Source: Phyllobacterium myrsinacearum
GTDB lineage: Bacteria > Pseudomonadota > Alphaproteobacteria > Rhizobiales > Rhizobiaceae
Assembly (NCBI RefSeq): GCF_014138285.1
Contig: NZ_JACGXN010000002.1
Location: 434,001-498,000, forward strand
Length of the DNA stretch: 64,000 nt
Direction of reading: 5' to 3'
Below the pieces are notes generated by a model. That model did not search any database. It saw only the letters and a program-made list of their open reading frames with translations, and had not been told where the DNA came from. This document shows positions 33,455-41,782 of this stretch, one piece after another. Each line of letters starts with the position of its first letter. Position 1 is the first letter of the stretch. The position numbers were made by a program, and so were the translations under genes.

Positions 33455-34462
33455 TCAGCTCCTCGCCGTTTCATGAAAATGCGGAAGATTCGGCAGGCCG
33501 TAGATCGCGTGATCTTCGGCAAGCGGCGGGTTTTCTGTGCGGATTGCGGCACGCAGCTTGGCCGAGCGTGCCCGCGGATTGCGCACGGTTTCGGTATCGC
33601 CGGGCGCCACGACGCCTTTTCCGATGGGCGTGAAGCTGGGCAGACGCACCTGCACCTGCGGCAGATGACGGGAGCCGCCGCTCGAACCGGCACGATCATT
33701 GAAGAAGCGTTTGACGATGCGGTCCTCAAGCGAATGAAATGTCACAACAACCAGACGCCCGCCCGGCTTGAGCGCCCGTTCGGCCGCATGCAGTGCACGC
33801 ACGAGTTCACCGAGTTCGTCATTGACGAAGATGCGCAGCGCCTGAAACACGCGGGTTGCCGGATGGATCGGTATCTTCGGGTTGCGTCCCACCAGCGCTT
33901 CGATGGCATTGGCGAGGTCGCGGGTACGGTGAAACGGTTCGGTGGCGCGGCGCTTTTCGATCATGCGCGCAATGCGCCCAGCATGGCGCTCTTCACCGAG
34001 GAAATTGAAGATACGGGCGAGATCGCCGGTTTTGAGGCGATTGACCACGTCGGCCGCGCTTGGACCCGAACTGGACATGCGCATGTCAAGCGGGCCGTCC
34101 TTCTGGAACGAAAAACCGCGCTCGGCTTCATCGATCTGCATGGACGAAACACCAATGTCGAGCACGATGCCGTCGGGAGCCCCCAGCAATGCAACCTGAT
34201 CCAGTGTGGAAAACGTGCCCTGTACCAGCATCAGCCGGCCCGCATGCGCCTTTTCCAGCGCGCGTCCGGCTTCAATGGCGGAGGGGTCACGGTCGATGGC
34301 CGTCACGGACGCGCCGGTGTCAAGAATACGCCTGGTGTAGCCGCCCGCACCGAATGTGCCATCAATGATCAATTGACCGGGACCGGGTTTCAGCGCGGCA
34401 ATGACTTCATCGAGCAGGACCGGTATGTGGCGCGCATCGTCCTGAACGCCCGAAACTGTCAT
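33455..34462 (-). CDS. rsmH: 16S rRNA m4C1402 methyltransferase RsmH (MraW)
   Basis: RsmH methylates N4 of cytidine 1402 of 16S rRNA using SAM. The true start is the ATG at 34462, which overlaps the mraZ stop by one base (TGATG); the 552-residue open frame to 35113 merely runs on upstream. The N-terminal [16 protein letters not shown] motif [34 protein letters not shown] and the [13 protein letters not shown] block are intact. Length 335 is normal. It is the second gene of the dcw cluster. Confidence 0.97.
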   Translation of the reverse strand: MTVSGVQDDARHIPVLLDEVIAALKPGPGQLIIDGTFGAGGYTRRILDTGASVTAIDRDPSAIEAGRALEKAHAGRLMLVQGTFSTLDQVALLGAPDGIVLDIGVSSMQIDEAERGFSFQKDGPLDMRMSSSGPSAADVVNRLKTGDLARIFNFLGEERHAGRIARMIEKRRATEPFHRTRDLANAIEALVGRNPKIPIHPATRVFQALRIFVNDELGELVRALHAAERALKPGGRLVVVTFHSLEDRIVKRFFNDRAGSSGGSRHLPQVQVRLPSFTPIGKGVVAPGDTETVRNPRARSAKLRAAIRTENPPLAEDHAIYGLPNLPHFHETARS

Positions 34463-34926
34463 CACCTGTTCCCTGTCCGATTGTCCTGATTTTCCAGACG
34501 CCACCGCTCCGTCAGGCGTTGACGAACCTTTGCCCGATGCGTTTCGAACTGCTCCGGCTGCCACATCTGAAAATGCGTGTTCGCCCCCGCAAAGGTCACA
34601 TCTGTCGTGATGCCCGTATGCTCGCGCAGGAAATCCGTCACCGTGATCCGGCCATCCGCGTCCAGCTTCAGGAAGCCCCCGTCCGCATGCAGGTAGAAAG
34701 ACATATCGTCTGCCATTTCGGCGAAGGGATCCTCGCTCGCCAGCCGCGTGTCGAAGCGCGTCAGCAGATCCGGCCCGCCCGCATCGAGGGCAGGAAGATG
34801 CAGTGAGCGCAGCGCGTACAGTTCCGTGTGGCCGGCCTGCTGAATGATCGAACGAAAATGCGCCGGCACGGAAACCCGTCCCTTCGCATCGATCTTGTTC
34901 GTCACATGTCCGAGGAACCGGTTCAA
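34462..34926 (-). CDS. mraZ: Transcriptional regulator MraZ
   Basis: MraZ is an AbrB-fold DNA-binding protein that opens the dcw cluster and in other bacteria represses it. Two SpoVT/AbrB-like repeats are visible: [18 protein letters not shown] at the N-terminus and [19 protein letters not shown] near residue 80. The conserved beginning [11 protein letters not shown] maps to a TTG codon at 34926; no ATG or GTG is available in frame nearby, so a TTG start with a weak ribosome site is most likely and implies low expression. Three GGGG repeats at about 10-11-base spacing lie upstream. Confidence 0.92.
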   Translation of the reverse strand: MNRFLGHVTNKIDAKGRVSVPAHFRSIIQQAGHTELYALRSLHLPALDAGGPDLLTRFDTRLASEDPFAEMADDMSFYLHADGGFLKLDADGRITVTDFLREHTGITTDVTFAGANTHFQMWQPEQFETHRAKVRQRLTERWRLENQDNRTGNR

Positions 34927-34970
34927 AACGCAACACCGCCGTTTCCGCCACGAAGGCCTGTTTCATTTCT

Positions 34971-34998
34971 ACCCCTGCTCCACCCCTTGGAGCCCCAT
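34971..34998 (-). promoter_or_regulatory. Candidate MraZ operator repeats
   Basis: Read on the minus strand, GGGG cores recur at 34993-34996, 34983-34986 and 34972-34975, with periods of 10 and 11 bases. MraZ operators in other bacteria are tandem TGGGN boxes spaced by about one helical turn directly ahead of mraZ, so this array 45-70 bases before the start is a reasonable autoregulatory site. The sequence between the repeats is not conserved. Confidence 0.4.
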
Positions 34999-35203
34999 CA
35001 ATAGCCATGGAAGCATTGGCCAAATGGGCCGAATGCAAGCCCTGGCATGCCAAATCCAATGTCGGGAAACACCGTGTCGACTGAACGCTACTGATGAAAC
35101 CAATGGATATCATGGGGCACTATGGGCGTCAATGGGATTAGAGAACACATGGTGGGAGCAAGCCTTCAATCAGGCGCACTTCCGGCGATTCTGAATTTAT
35201 GGC

Positions 35204-35219
35204 TCATTAAGCTTAATGA
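35204..35219. promoter_or_regulatory. Perfect 16-bp palindrome in mraZ upstream region
   Basis: The sequence tcattaagcttaatga is fully self-complementary. It lies about 280 bp before mraZ, next to a palindromic hairpin repeat, and contains two TTAA half-sites two bases apart, which is not the spacing of a CtrA box. It may be an operator or chance. Apart from this, the MraZ repeats and one GATTC, the 34927-35231 stretch shows nothing recognisable. Confidence 0.3.
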
Positions 35220-35231
35220 ACGGTTAGGAAA

Positions 35232-35300
35232 CGTGGTTCGACAAGCTCACCATGAGGGGAGTGAGGCTCACTCCCCTCATGGTGAGCTTGTCGAACCACG
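35232..35300. repeat. Perfect 34-bp-arm hairpin of the dispersed repeat family
   Basis: Arms 35232-35265 and 35267-35300 are perfectly complementary around one central base, carrying the same core (cgtggttcgacaagctcacc) as the repeats at 8803-8930 and 14248-14273. It stands about 55 bases after the 3' end of rnpB and could act as a strong RNA stem for rnpB readthrough, but it is a family member and not a dedicated terminator. A small stem (gcacacg-aaaa-cgtgtgc, 35314-35331) lies between it and rnpB. Confidence 0.88.
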
Positions 35301-35355
35301 AACCACCAGCCACGCACACGAAAACGTGTGCATGCCGCGACAGAAAGAGAATGAA

Positions 35356-35790
35356 GTGTCAGCTGGCCTGTAAGCCGGGTTCTGTATGGCCGGACTTGCG
35401 TCCGACGCGGCAGCCATTCATCTTGGACGGATGTTGCCATCCGCCTCCTGCAACCTACCCGGACGACTGACCGGAAACCAATCGCCAGACTCACGCCTGG
35501 CACGCCGTCCCTATTCGGTTTTGCTCCCGGTGGGGTTTACCTTGCCGTTCCTGTTACCAGCAACGCGGTGGGCTCTTACCCCACCCTTTCACCCTTACCC
35601 CGTCATCCCTTGCGTCCAACCGAACTTGATCCGGCGCAACGAAAGACGGGGCGGTTTCCTTTCTGTGGCACTTTCCCTAGGGTCGCCCCCGCCGGACGTT
35701 ATCCGGCACCGTGTTTCCCTGGAGCCCGGACTTTCCTCACGTGCCGCCTTTCGGCTTTTGACACGCGCGGCTGCCCGGCCAGCTGACGAA
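35356..35790 (-). ncRNA. rnpB: RNase P RNA (class A)
   Basis: The catalytic RNA of RNase P, which matures tRNA 5' ends. On the minus strand the 5' region has gaggaaagtccgggctccag (conserved region I), then CACGGTGCCGGATAACG, the middle motif GGTAAACCCCACC, and at the 3' end ACAGAACCCGGCTTACAG, the universal closing segment. The terminal P1 helix can be formed by gtcagctggcc (35777-35787) and ggccagctgac (35358-35368). The length of about 430 nt suits an alphaproteobacterial type A RNA. End positions are good to a few bases. Confidence 0.95.
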
Positions 35791-35822
35791 GCGTATAAAA
35801 GGGTTTCGCAACGAAAACGCAA
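35791..35822 (-). promoter_or_regulatory. Probable rnpB promoter
   Basis: A TATACG hexamer (minus strand, 35794-35799) lies 6-7 bases before the presumed rnpB 5' end, preceded by a TTGCGT element at about 17-20 bases. An own promoter is needed because an intrinsic terminator closes the preceding transglycosylase gene only 36 bases upstream. The match to consensus is moderate. Confidence 0.4.
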
Positions 35823-35825
35823 ATG

Positions 35826-35851
35826 AAAAAGGCCGGATTGGTTATCCGGCC
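35826..35851 (-). terminator. Intrinsic terminator of the lytic transglycosylase gene
   Basis: An 8-bp GC-rich stem (ggccggat / atccggcc) with a 5-base loop, followed on the minus strand by TTTTTCATTT. It lies about 30 bases after the stop codon at 35880 and just ahead of rnpB. Confidence 0.85.
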
Positions 35852-35879
35852 TCATCTTTTAAACAGTTCTCCAACAGTT

Positions 35880-36602
35880 TTAGTTGGAGGCCATTTCCAT
35901 CTTCACCTTGGCACAGTAGTTGGCCGAGACCGGATTCATGCGCGTCGCGCCGTGACCCGCATTGTAACGCAGGATCGTACCGCAGGTCGTGCCGTTGCCG
36001 AGCTTGTGTGCTCCGGCAAGATATTTCATGCCCCATTGGATATTGGTTTCGGGGTTATAGAGCGCCTGCCGGGTACCGGTGTAACCAAGGCCACGCGCCG
36101 TTTCGAGCTTGATCTGCATGAGACCGATCTCGCCAGCACTGCCAGTCATGTCGGCGCGGTAATTGCTCTCAACCCGAACCACGGCATTGGCCAGGGAAGC
36201 CGGTACACCATAGGAAGCGGCATAAGAATTGATGATGGTCGTGTACTTCATCGATCCCATGGCGGACGGTATGCTGCCCGTCGTCATCGTATCGACGTTG
36301 GCAAGGTTCCTGTTGCGAACACGCACCTTGATACGCGCCTTGGTTTCAACAATCGGGCGCTTGGATGAAGCCAGGTTCTTCTTGCTGGCCCGTTCTTTCA
36401 CGGCAACCTTTTTGCCCTTGCCCTTTGTCTCTGCAGACTTGGCGGATTTCCCGCTTGTTTTGTCCTTTTCGGCGTCTGCCCGCTTGGCCTTAAGGTAATC
36501 CATCAGGTTTGTCGGCTCCGCCGGACTGCTGAATGCTGAATTTGAGCCAAACAAGGCCGTCGCCCCAACAAGGGCGAGAATCATACCAATCTTTTTTGTC
36601 AT
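35880..36602 (-). CDS. Secreted SLT-type lytic transglycosylase
   Basis: A 240-residue exported protein. After a signal peptide (MTKKIGMILALVGATALFG) comes a Lys-rich linker (residues about 45-90) and a C-terminal SLT domain. The catalytic glutamate is in VVRVESNYRADMTGSAGEIGLMQIK, with the characteristic YNPETNIQWGMKYLA and LRYNAGHG segments of transglycosylase family 1. It cleaves the glycan strand of peptidoglycan. ATG at 36602 is preferred over 36620 because the signal peptide then starts at Met. The basic linker may bind the anionic wall. Confidence 0.9.
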   Translation of the reverse strand: MTKKIGMILALVGATALFGSNSAFSSPAEPTNLMDYLKAKRADAEKDKTSGKSAKSAETKGKGKKVAVKERASKKNLASSKRPIVETKARIKVRVRNRNLANVDTMTTGSIPSAMGSMKYTTIINSYAASYGVPASLANAVVRVESNYRADMTGSAGEIGLMQIKLETARGLGYTGTRQALYNPETNIQWGMKYLAGAHKLGNGTTCGTILRYNAGHGATRMNPVSANYCAKVKMEMASN

Positions 36603-36739
36603 CGTTTTCCGTCTAAACACTTGGGCGATGCGAGCGCATCACCGGACCCGTTCCGCGCCAAAAATCAAAAAGGGCACCACCGGAACAATGGCTAAGGATG
36701 TGACGGTCCAATGCAGCCGAATATGGGTCGACCAAATAA

Positions 36740-36756
36740 CAATGTGTAACACATTG
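36740..36756. promoter_or_regulatory. Perfect 17-bp palindrome upstream of transglycosylase gene
   Basis: caatgtgtaacacattg is fully symmetrical about its central base. It lies about 140 bp before the transglycosylase ATG, in an A/T-rich 190-bp gap that also carries the 3' flank of the amidase gene. The position suits an operator for an unidentified regulator; no family is assigned. Confidence 0.35.
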
Positions 36757-36813
36757 AAATATATAGGTTGCAGTGCACAATAAATAATAAAGAAAGCGTT
36801 TTTTTACAGTACG

Positions 36814-37578
36814 TTAAGCATGAAGTGCGGGGAGTGCAGAAAGTACCCGATGCAGGGTCTCGATGGTTGACATGTCGGCGACTCCGTCAACTTTTTCGGG
36901 GCGAAAATGGCGCTGGAACGCTAAAATGCCTAATTCTGTCGACTTTCCGAACACACTGTCGATCGGCACGTCATAGCCATAAAGAGCCAACATGCTCTGC
37001 AATGCTTCTACCGGCTGCCCCTGATCGCCAAGAGAAAAGAACCGGCCGCCACGGATTGGTGACGGCGGCACCCAGTGGCCCACACCGGAATTATAAAGAA
37101 CGGACCACGGGAATTTCTCACCGGGATCAATCTTGCGCGCCGGCGCAATATCCGAATGGGCAAGCACGTTCTCCGGGCGCATCTTGTGCCGCGAGGCAAT
37201 TCCCTTGCATAGGTCAATAACCGCATCGATCTGCGGTTCTGCATAATCAGGGAAATCGAGCAAAGGCCCGCCATTGACGATTTCAATGCCGATGGAGCAG
37301 GAATTGATATCCGTCTCGCCCTTCCAGTAGCTTTGCCCCGCATGCCACGCGCGCGCGCTCTCGGGCACAAGCTGCACAATACGCCCATCCTCGTGCACGA
37401 CGTAATGTGCGGAAACTTCGCTTTCCGGATTGGTCAGCCAGCTTTCCGCAGCTTCCCCCGTTGCCATGCCGGTATAATGCAGGACGAGATACGACGGATG
37501 CTTGCCATCCTTGCGGGGTCCAATGTTTGGTGAAGGATGCACTTCCGCGCGTAAATGGTCCGGTTTAAACGCGTTCAT
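36814..37578 (-). CDS. N-acetylmuramoyl-L-alanine amidase (amidase_2) with peptidoglycan-binding domain
   Basis: A 254-residue zinc amidase, similar to AmiD/AmpD-type enzymes, that cuts the bond between MurNAc and the stem peptide. The amidase_2 domain (about residues 18-165) has the zinc ligands in VLHYTGM (His), and LAHSDIAPARKIDPG (His and Asp), with SIGIEIVNGG. A PG_binding_1 domain follows (FSLGDQGQPVEALQSMLALYGY... to about 245). No signal peptide is visible, so it may be cytosolic, acting in wall recycling. Its start overlaps the 3' end of the TerB-DnaJ gene by 14 bases. Confidence 0.9.
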   Translation of the reverse strand: MNAFKPDHLRAEVHPSPNIGPRKDGKHPSYLVLHYTGMATGEAAESWLTNPESEVSAHYVVHEDGRIVQLVPESARAWHAGQSYWKGETDINSCSIGIEIVNGGPLLDFPDYAEPQIDAVIDLCKGIASRHKMRPENVLAHSDIAPARKIDPGEKFPWSVLYNSGVGHWVPPSPIRGGRFFSLGDQGQPVEALQSMLALYGYDVPIDSVFGKSTELGILAFQRHFRPEKVDGVADMSTIETLHRVLSALPALHA

Positions 37579-38284
37579 ATGCCTTCAGATCTTTTTCGAC
37601 TTTTTCCCAGGCCGCATTGATGGCTGCGATGCGCTGATTGGCTATCGCAACGAATTCTTCCGGCACGCCACGGGCAATCAGCATGTCCGGGTGGTTTTCA
37701 CGCACCAGCGCCCGATAGCGCTTGCGGGCATCTTCGAAACTGACGCCGCGCATGAGGCCGAGAACCACAAAGGGGTCGGCCTGCCCGCGCCCGGCATGCC
37801 GGGCAAGAATGCTGTCAAACTGGTCTTCATCGAGTGCAAAGATCTCGGCGACTGTTCCCAGAAAGATCAGTTCCTTGTCATGCAGTGCGCCATCTGCCTT
37901 GGCTATGTGGAACAGGCCGTCGAGAATATCTTCCAGCATCTTGCAGTTCGGCTGACCGGAACCGCACAGCGAGGCCAGTTGCGCCGCATAGGTCTCGTAA
38001 CCCGCTACATCCTGCTTGGCGAGATTGTAGAGGCGGGCGACCTGATCCTGATAGCGAGGGGGAACATGAAAGATTTCGTGAAACGCCTTGACCTCGACTT
38101 CGGTTACCACACCGTCTGCCTTGGCCATCTTGGCCGAAAGCGCAATCATCGCAATCGAGAATGCAACGCGCCTGCGGGTTTCAGGATCTCCCTCAAACGC
38201 AGTGCGCACGGCTTCGATGATGCTGGAGAAAGCATCGATTGCAGTGGTGGTAATGAAGTCGCTGATACGGCGCCAAATCGACAT
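37565..38284 (-). CDS. TerB and DnaJ-domain protein (DjlA-like)
   Basis: A 239-residue protein with a TerB-like helical domain (about residues 40-160; acidic ADG motifs MAKADGVVTEVE and IAKADGALHDKE) and a C-terminal J domain (about 170-235). The J domain has the critical VRENHPDML, i.e. the HPD tripeptide needed to stimulate Hsp70. E. coli DjlA has an N-terminal membrane anchor, but no such segment is seen here, so this version should be soluble. It overlaps the amidase gene by 14 bases and may be coupled to it. Confidence 0.87.
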   Translation of the reverse strand: MSIWRRISDFITTTAIDAFSSIIEAVRTAFEGDPETRRRVAFSIAMIALSAKMAKADGVVTEVEVKAFHEIFHVPPRYQDQVARLYNLAKQDVAGYETYAAQLASLCGSGQPNCKMLEDILDGLFHIAKADGALHDKELIFLGTVAEIFALDEDQFDSILARHAGRGQADPFVVLGLMRGVSFEDARKRYRALVRENHPDMLIARGVPEEFVAIANQRIAAINAAWEKVEKDLKAYERV

Positions 38285-38393
38285 GACACTGTTTTATTCA
38301 AATTCTTTCGCAATTGCGAGAGCGATCTGGCACGGCAGATCGAGTTTGACGGGACCGGTTGACGCACCTGCCGATAATTCGGCCGGAAAAGCA

Positions 38394-38420
38394 AAATGGC
38401 CGGCGCGAAGCCGGCCATTT
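38394..38420. terminator. Bidirectional-looking intrinsic terminator after the lipoprotein gene
   Basis: An 11-bp stem (aaatggccggc / gccggccattt) with loop gcgaa. On the minus strand it continues TTTTGCTTTTCC and on the plus strand TTTTTATT. It follows the lipoprotein stop by about 20 bases and precedes the TerB-DnaJ gene. Confidence 0.85.
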
Positions 38421-38440
38421 TTTATTAGGGAGTATTGCTC

Positions 38441-38815
38441 TTACTGTACGCCGAGGGCGTCCTTGATAACCTTTTCAGCAGCATCCGCAGCGGCCTTGAT
38501 CTGGTCCGCAGTCTGGCCGGCAGCCTTGGCAGCATCTTCGGCAGCCTTGCGAGCGGTTGCGACAGCGGCCTGCTTCTGCTCAGCCGTCATGGTTGCTGCC
38601 TGCTCTTTCAGCTTTTGCAACGTATCCTGCGCATTCATTGGCGTTGCCGGAGCAGCCGGGGTCTGTGTTGTGGATGGTGTTGCAGGTGCTGGTGTAGCCG
38701 GTGCTGGAGCAGGTTGCTCAGTTGTTGCCGGGGCCTTTTTTTCCTCTTCCTTGCCGCACGCTGTCAGTGCAAGAAGTGAAACCATACCAAGCGAAATAAG
38801 AAGTTTGCTATTCAT
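38441..38815 (-). CDS. Small Pro/Ala-rich lipoprotein
   Basis: A 124-residue exported lipoprotein: signal peptide MNSKLLISLGMVSLLALTAC with lipobox LTAC (mature start Cys20), a Lys/Glu stretch, then a low-complexity Pro-Ala-Thr linker (about residues 28-60) and an Ala-rich helical C-terminus likely to form a coiled coil. No catalytic motif is visible and no family is recognised. The composition suggests a periplasmic structural or stress lipoprotein. It stands alone, divergent from the GNAT gene. Confidence 0.82.
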   Translation of the reverse strand: MNSKLLISLGMVSLLALTACGKEEEKKAPATTEQPAPAPATPAPATPSTTQTPAAPATPMNAQDTLQKLKEQAATMTAEQKQAAVATARKAAEDAAKAAGQTADQIKAAADAAEKVIKDALGVQ

Positions 38816-39029
38816 GAGTATACCCTCTCCGTTTCAACCTAAATGCGTCCCTCATCTTCTATCTTACCTGAAATAAGGCAAAGTTGGGTCTTGTTTTACA
38901 GTTGGGTTAACTTTTCAACTTAACTTTAACAAACCACCAGTAAACTCGGGCTTTTCTCAACGGTTGCAACGGGCGCCTTGTTCTGCAAAATTCCCTTCCG
39001 CACATGAAATTCTGCGAAGAGTCCTTCAA

Positions 39030-39536
39030 ATGTCCATTTCCCTACTGATTCGCGTTCTCACCGTGCAAGACGCCGAGTCCTTTCAGGAGCTGCGTCTCCA
39101 TGGCCTGAAGAGCTCACCGGAAAGCTTTGGTTCGAGCTACGAGGATGAGATTGGCCGTGAAGCTGCGGATATCGAACAGATGCTTGCGGCAAGACCCAAC
39201 GCGGTTTTCGGTGCTTTCGCAGGAGCGGAACTGGTCGGCACAGCAGGTTTTGTGACAACGGCCAAGGTCAAACAGAAACACAAGGGTCTCTTGTGGGGCG
39301 TTTTCGTTCATTCAAACTGGCGAGGACACCACCTCGGCCGGCAGCTGACATTGGCGGTCATCGATCACGCCCGCAATCACGTTGATACGCTGCACGCGAC
39401 CGTCATGGCAGCGAACCTGCCGGCACGTGCGCTCTATCTCAGTTTGGGATTCACGGTCTTCGGCTTTGAAAAAGACGCCTTGCGCATCAATGGCCAATCC
39501 TATGACGACGAGTTGCTGCGGCTTGATCTGCGCTGA
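39030..39536 (+). CDS. GNAT-family N-acetyltransferase
   Basis: A 168-residue GNAT acetyltransferase. The acetyl-CoA-binding core is visible: LLWGVFVHSNWRGHHLGRQL supplies the V-x-x-x-x-R/Q-x-x-G-x-G/A loop in slightly altered form, and the C-terminal NLPARALYLSLGFTVFG is the usual GNAT tail. The ATG at 39030 is preferred to 38964 because the family fold begins there. Substrate cannot be inferred. It is divergent from the lipoprotein gene and followed by a 100-bp gap before marR. Confidence 0.88.
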   Translation: MSISLLIRVLTVQDAESFQELRLHGLKSSPESFGSSYEDEIGREAADIEQMLAARPNAVFGAFAGAELVGTAGFVTTAKVKQKHKGLLWGVFVHSNWRGHHLGRQLTLAVIDHARNHVDTLHATVMAANLPARALYLSLGFTVFGFEKDALRINGQSYDDELLRLDLR

Positions 39537-39637
39537 ACGCGGCCATCCGAAGATCACCGCCCCGTCTTGAAAATTGCGTGCATTGGGTCTATACCACCAT
39601 GTTATGATTAGCTCACTACTTATTACATGGCTACGAT

Positions 39638-40087
39638 ATGTACAAAATGATGCCCCGTGACACCTATATCGACGAGCTCTCGAAGGTTACCCGCAAGATC
39701 CGCACGCTGTTCGATGCGCGGGTCAAACAACGCGGGCTGACCTTTGCACGGGCCCGGACAATGATGTTGCTCGACCGCATGGAGATTCTGAGCCAGAAGG
39801 ATCTGGCCGAAGAGCTCGAAATCGAAACGCCGACCATGGTGCGGCTTCTCGACGGTCTGGAAAAACAGGGTTTTATCGAACGGCGCTCTGTGGATGGCGA
39901 CCGCCGTGCCAAACAGATTGTCATGACGCCTCTCGGCGCAAGTCTTGCCAGTGAGGTCAATCATCTGGCGCAGGAATTGCGGGCAGAGTTTCTCAAGGGC
40001 GTGGACGACAAGGCCCTCGGTGCCGGGCTTGATCTGATCCGTGCCATCAACCGCAATATCAGTGACATGGACAAGGATCAGGCCTGA
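39638..40087 (+). CDS. MarR-family regulator of the efflux operon
   Basis: A 149-residue winged-helix regulator. The MarR core with LSQKDLAEELEIETPTMVRLLDGLEKQGFIER (recognition helix) and the basic beta-wing RRSVDGDRRAKQI is clear. Several ATGs lie near the N-terminus (39638, 39647, 39650); the first gives the full helix. It overlaps the MFS gene by one base (TGATG). By analogy with EmrR it likely represses the marR-MFS-HlyD operon until a toxic ligand binds. Confidence 0.92.
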   Translation: MYKMMPRDTYIDELSKVTRKIRTLFDARVKQRGLTFARARTMMLLDRMEILSQKDLAEELEIETPTMVRLLDGLEKQGFIERRSVDGDRRAKQIVMTPLGASLASEVNHLAQELRAEFLKGVDDKALGAGLDLIRAINRNISDMDKDQA

Positions 40088-41778
40088 TGATCCCCGAGGC
40101 AGAATTTGTCGGGTACGACCCGCTGAAGCTGCAACCGGAACCACCGGAGGAAGCGGTGCTGTCAGATACACCTCCGCCTGTTCCGCCACTACCCATGAGC
40201 CCATACTGGTCGGCCGTCTACATCGCCGCCTCTACCCTCATCTCCCTGACCCAAGGGTTGGGAATGAACCTCATTGCCACCAATGTCTCGCAGATTCAGG
40301 GTTATCTCGGCGCAACCAACACCGAGACGACGTGGCTGATTGCCGCCTATATGGCGCCCAATGTCAGCCTCTCCGTTGCACTGGTGAAAATCCGCAGCCA
40401 GTATGGCCTACGAAACTTTGCCGAACTCAGCATTGCCGGGTTCGTCCTGATCTCGCTCATGCATCTTTTCGTCACCGACCTGCAATCGGCCATCATCATC
40501 CGCTTTTTCAGCGGTATAGCGGCCTCGCCTATGTCGACCCTTGCCTTTCTTTACATGCTCGAGGCATTTCCGCCTGCGCGCAAACTGACCGTCGCAGTTT
40601 GTCTTGTGCTGACCAATATATCTCTCGCATCGCCGCTTGCGCGGTTTCTGTCGCCATCACTGCTGGAGTTCGGCCAATGGCGTGGCCTTTACATGTTTGA
40701 GGTTTCACTGGCCTTCATTGCCTTTGCGATCATCTATCTTCTACCGCTGACGCCTCCACCCCGTGCCAAGGTCATCGAAAAACTGGATATTGTGAGCTAT
40801 CTGCTCATCGCCGTCGGTTTTGGCTGCACGGCCGTCTTCCTCGTGACTGGACGCCTCTATTGGTGGACCGAAGTACCCTGGCTCGGCATTCTCCTTGCCG
40901 TCGCAGTGGTCACGGTAACCCTCGCGGTTGTCATTGATCTGAACCGGGCAAAGCCGCTGCTTGATATTCGCTGGATCGTAAGCAAGGAGATACTGCATCT
41001 GGCAGGAACCATCCTCTTGTTTCGGTTGATCGTTTCCGAGCAAGCTACCGTTGCCACGAACTTCTTCCAGAATCTGGGCTTGCTCAACGAACAGATAGCC
41101 ACTCTCTATGCGGTGATGATGGTGTCGATGGTCGTCGCGGGTCTCTGTTGCGCTGCCGTGATGACGCCGGAACGCGGGCCTGCGATCCATGTGGTGGCGC
41201 TGGTCTTCCTGATCATCGGCTCCTATATGGACAGCCAGGCAACGAATCTGACCCGCCCTGAGAACATGTATGTCAGCCAGGCCCTGATCGCTGCGGCAAC
41301 CGTGATCTTCCTGCCGCCGGCCATGTCCGCCGGTCTGACATCGGCGCTGAAACGCGGGCCGGTCTATATCCTCAATTTCTTCGTTGTATTTCTGGCGACG
41401 CAAAGTCTTGGCGGTCTGCTTGGAACCGCCGTCTTCGGCAGTTTCATCACGATCCGGGAGAAATTCCATTCCAACGTGCTTGCAGAACATATTGTCCTGT
41501 CCGACCCACTCGTTGCCCAACGTGTTGCGCAACTCGCCGGCGGCTATGGCCGTGTGATTACCGACAAGGTCTTGCTCAATGCGGAAGGTGTCGCGCTTCT
41601 GTCCCAGCAGACCACCCGTGAAGCCAATATCCTTGCCTATAATGACGCATTCTTCCTGATAGCCGGTATCTCGTTTTTCGCCCTTGTCGCCCTTCTCACC
41701 CATGTCAGTTTTCGCTATGCCGCCGGAAGGTTCATCCTTCCGCGCGTGACCGGCGAAATGGCTCAACCAAGTTCATAA
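40087..41778 (+). CDS. MFS (DHA2-type) drug efflux transporter
   Basis: A 563-residue major-facilitator protein with about 14 membrane helices. A hydrophilic N-terminus of roughly 40 residues (with a Pro-rich PPPVPPLPMSP) comes before the first helix. The family signature IAAYMAPNVSLSVALVKIRSQYG lies after helix 2. The 14-helix size and its partner HlyD-type protein indicate an EmrB-like pump exporting hydrophobic compounds. It is translationally coupled to marR upstream and followed after four bases by the adaptor gene. Confidence 0.9.
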   Translation: MIPEAEFVGYDPLKLQPEPPEEAVLSDTPPPVPPLPMSPYWSAVYIAASTLISLTQGLGMNLIATNVSQIQGYLGATNTETTWLIAAYMAPNVSLSVALVKIRSQYGLRNFAELSIAGFVLISLMHLFVTDLQSAIIIRFFSGIAASPMSTLAFLYMLEAFPPARKLTVAVCLVLTNISLASPLARFLSPSLLEFGQWRGLYMFEVSLAFIAFAIIYLLPLTPPPRAKVIEKLDIVSYLLIAVGFGCTAVFLVTGRLYWWTEVPWLGILLAVAVVTVTLAVVIDLNRAKPLLDIRWIVSKEILHLAGTILLFRLIVSEQATVATNFFQNLGLLNEQIATLYAVMMVSMVVAGLCCAAVMTPERGPAIHVVALVFLIIGSYMDSQATNLTRPENMYVSQALIAAATVIFLPPAMSAGLTSALKRGPVYILNFFVVFLATQSLGGLLGTAVFGSFITIREKFHSNVLAEHIVLSDPLVAQRVAQLAGGYGRVITDKVLLNAEGVALLSQQTTREANILAYNDAFFLIAGISFFALVALLTHVSFRYAAGRFILPRVTGEMAQPSS

Positions 41779-41782
41779 AATC

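Noticed and set aside
32870-34489. A 539-codon plus-strand frame opposite ftsI, ftsL and rsmH
   Set aside because: All three minus-strand genes are conserved; the opposite frame spans three genes and matches no family.
34463-35113. Upstream extension of rsmH to 552 residues
   Set aside because: The extension overlaps mraZ in another frame and has no homology; the ATG at 34462 is exactly at the mraZ stop.
35213-35855. Several 60-150-codon frames in the rnpB region
   Set aside because: The sequence is RNase P RNA by its conserved segments and helix P1; the frames are incidental.
38880-38940. Run of TTAA half-sites near the lipoprotein/GNAT divergence, considered as CtrA boxes
   Set aside because: Spacings between TTAA units are 2 and 9 bases, not the 7 bases of a CtrA site.
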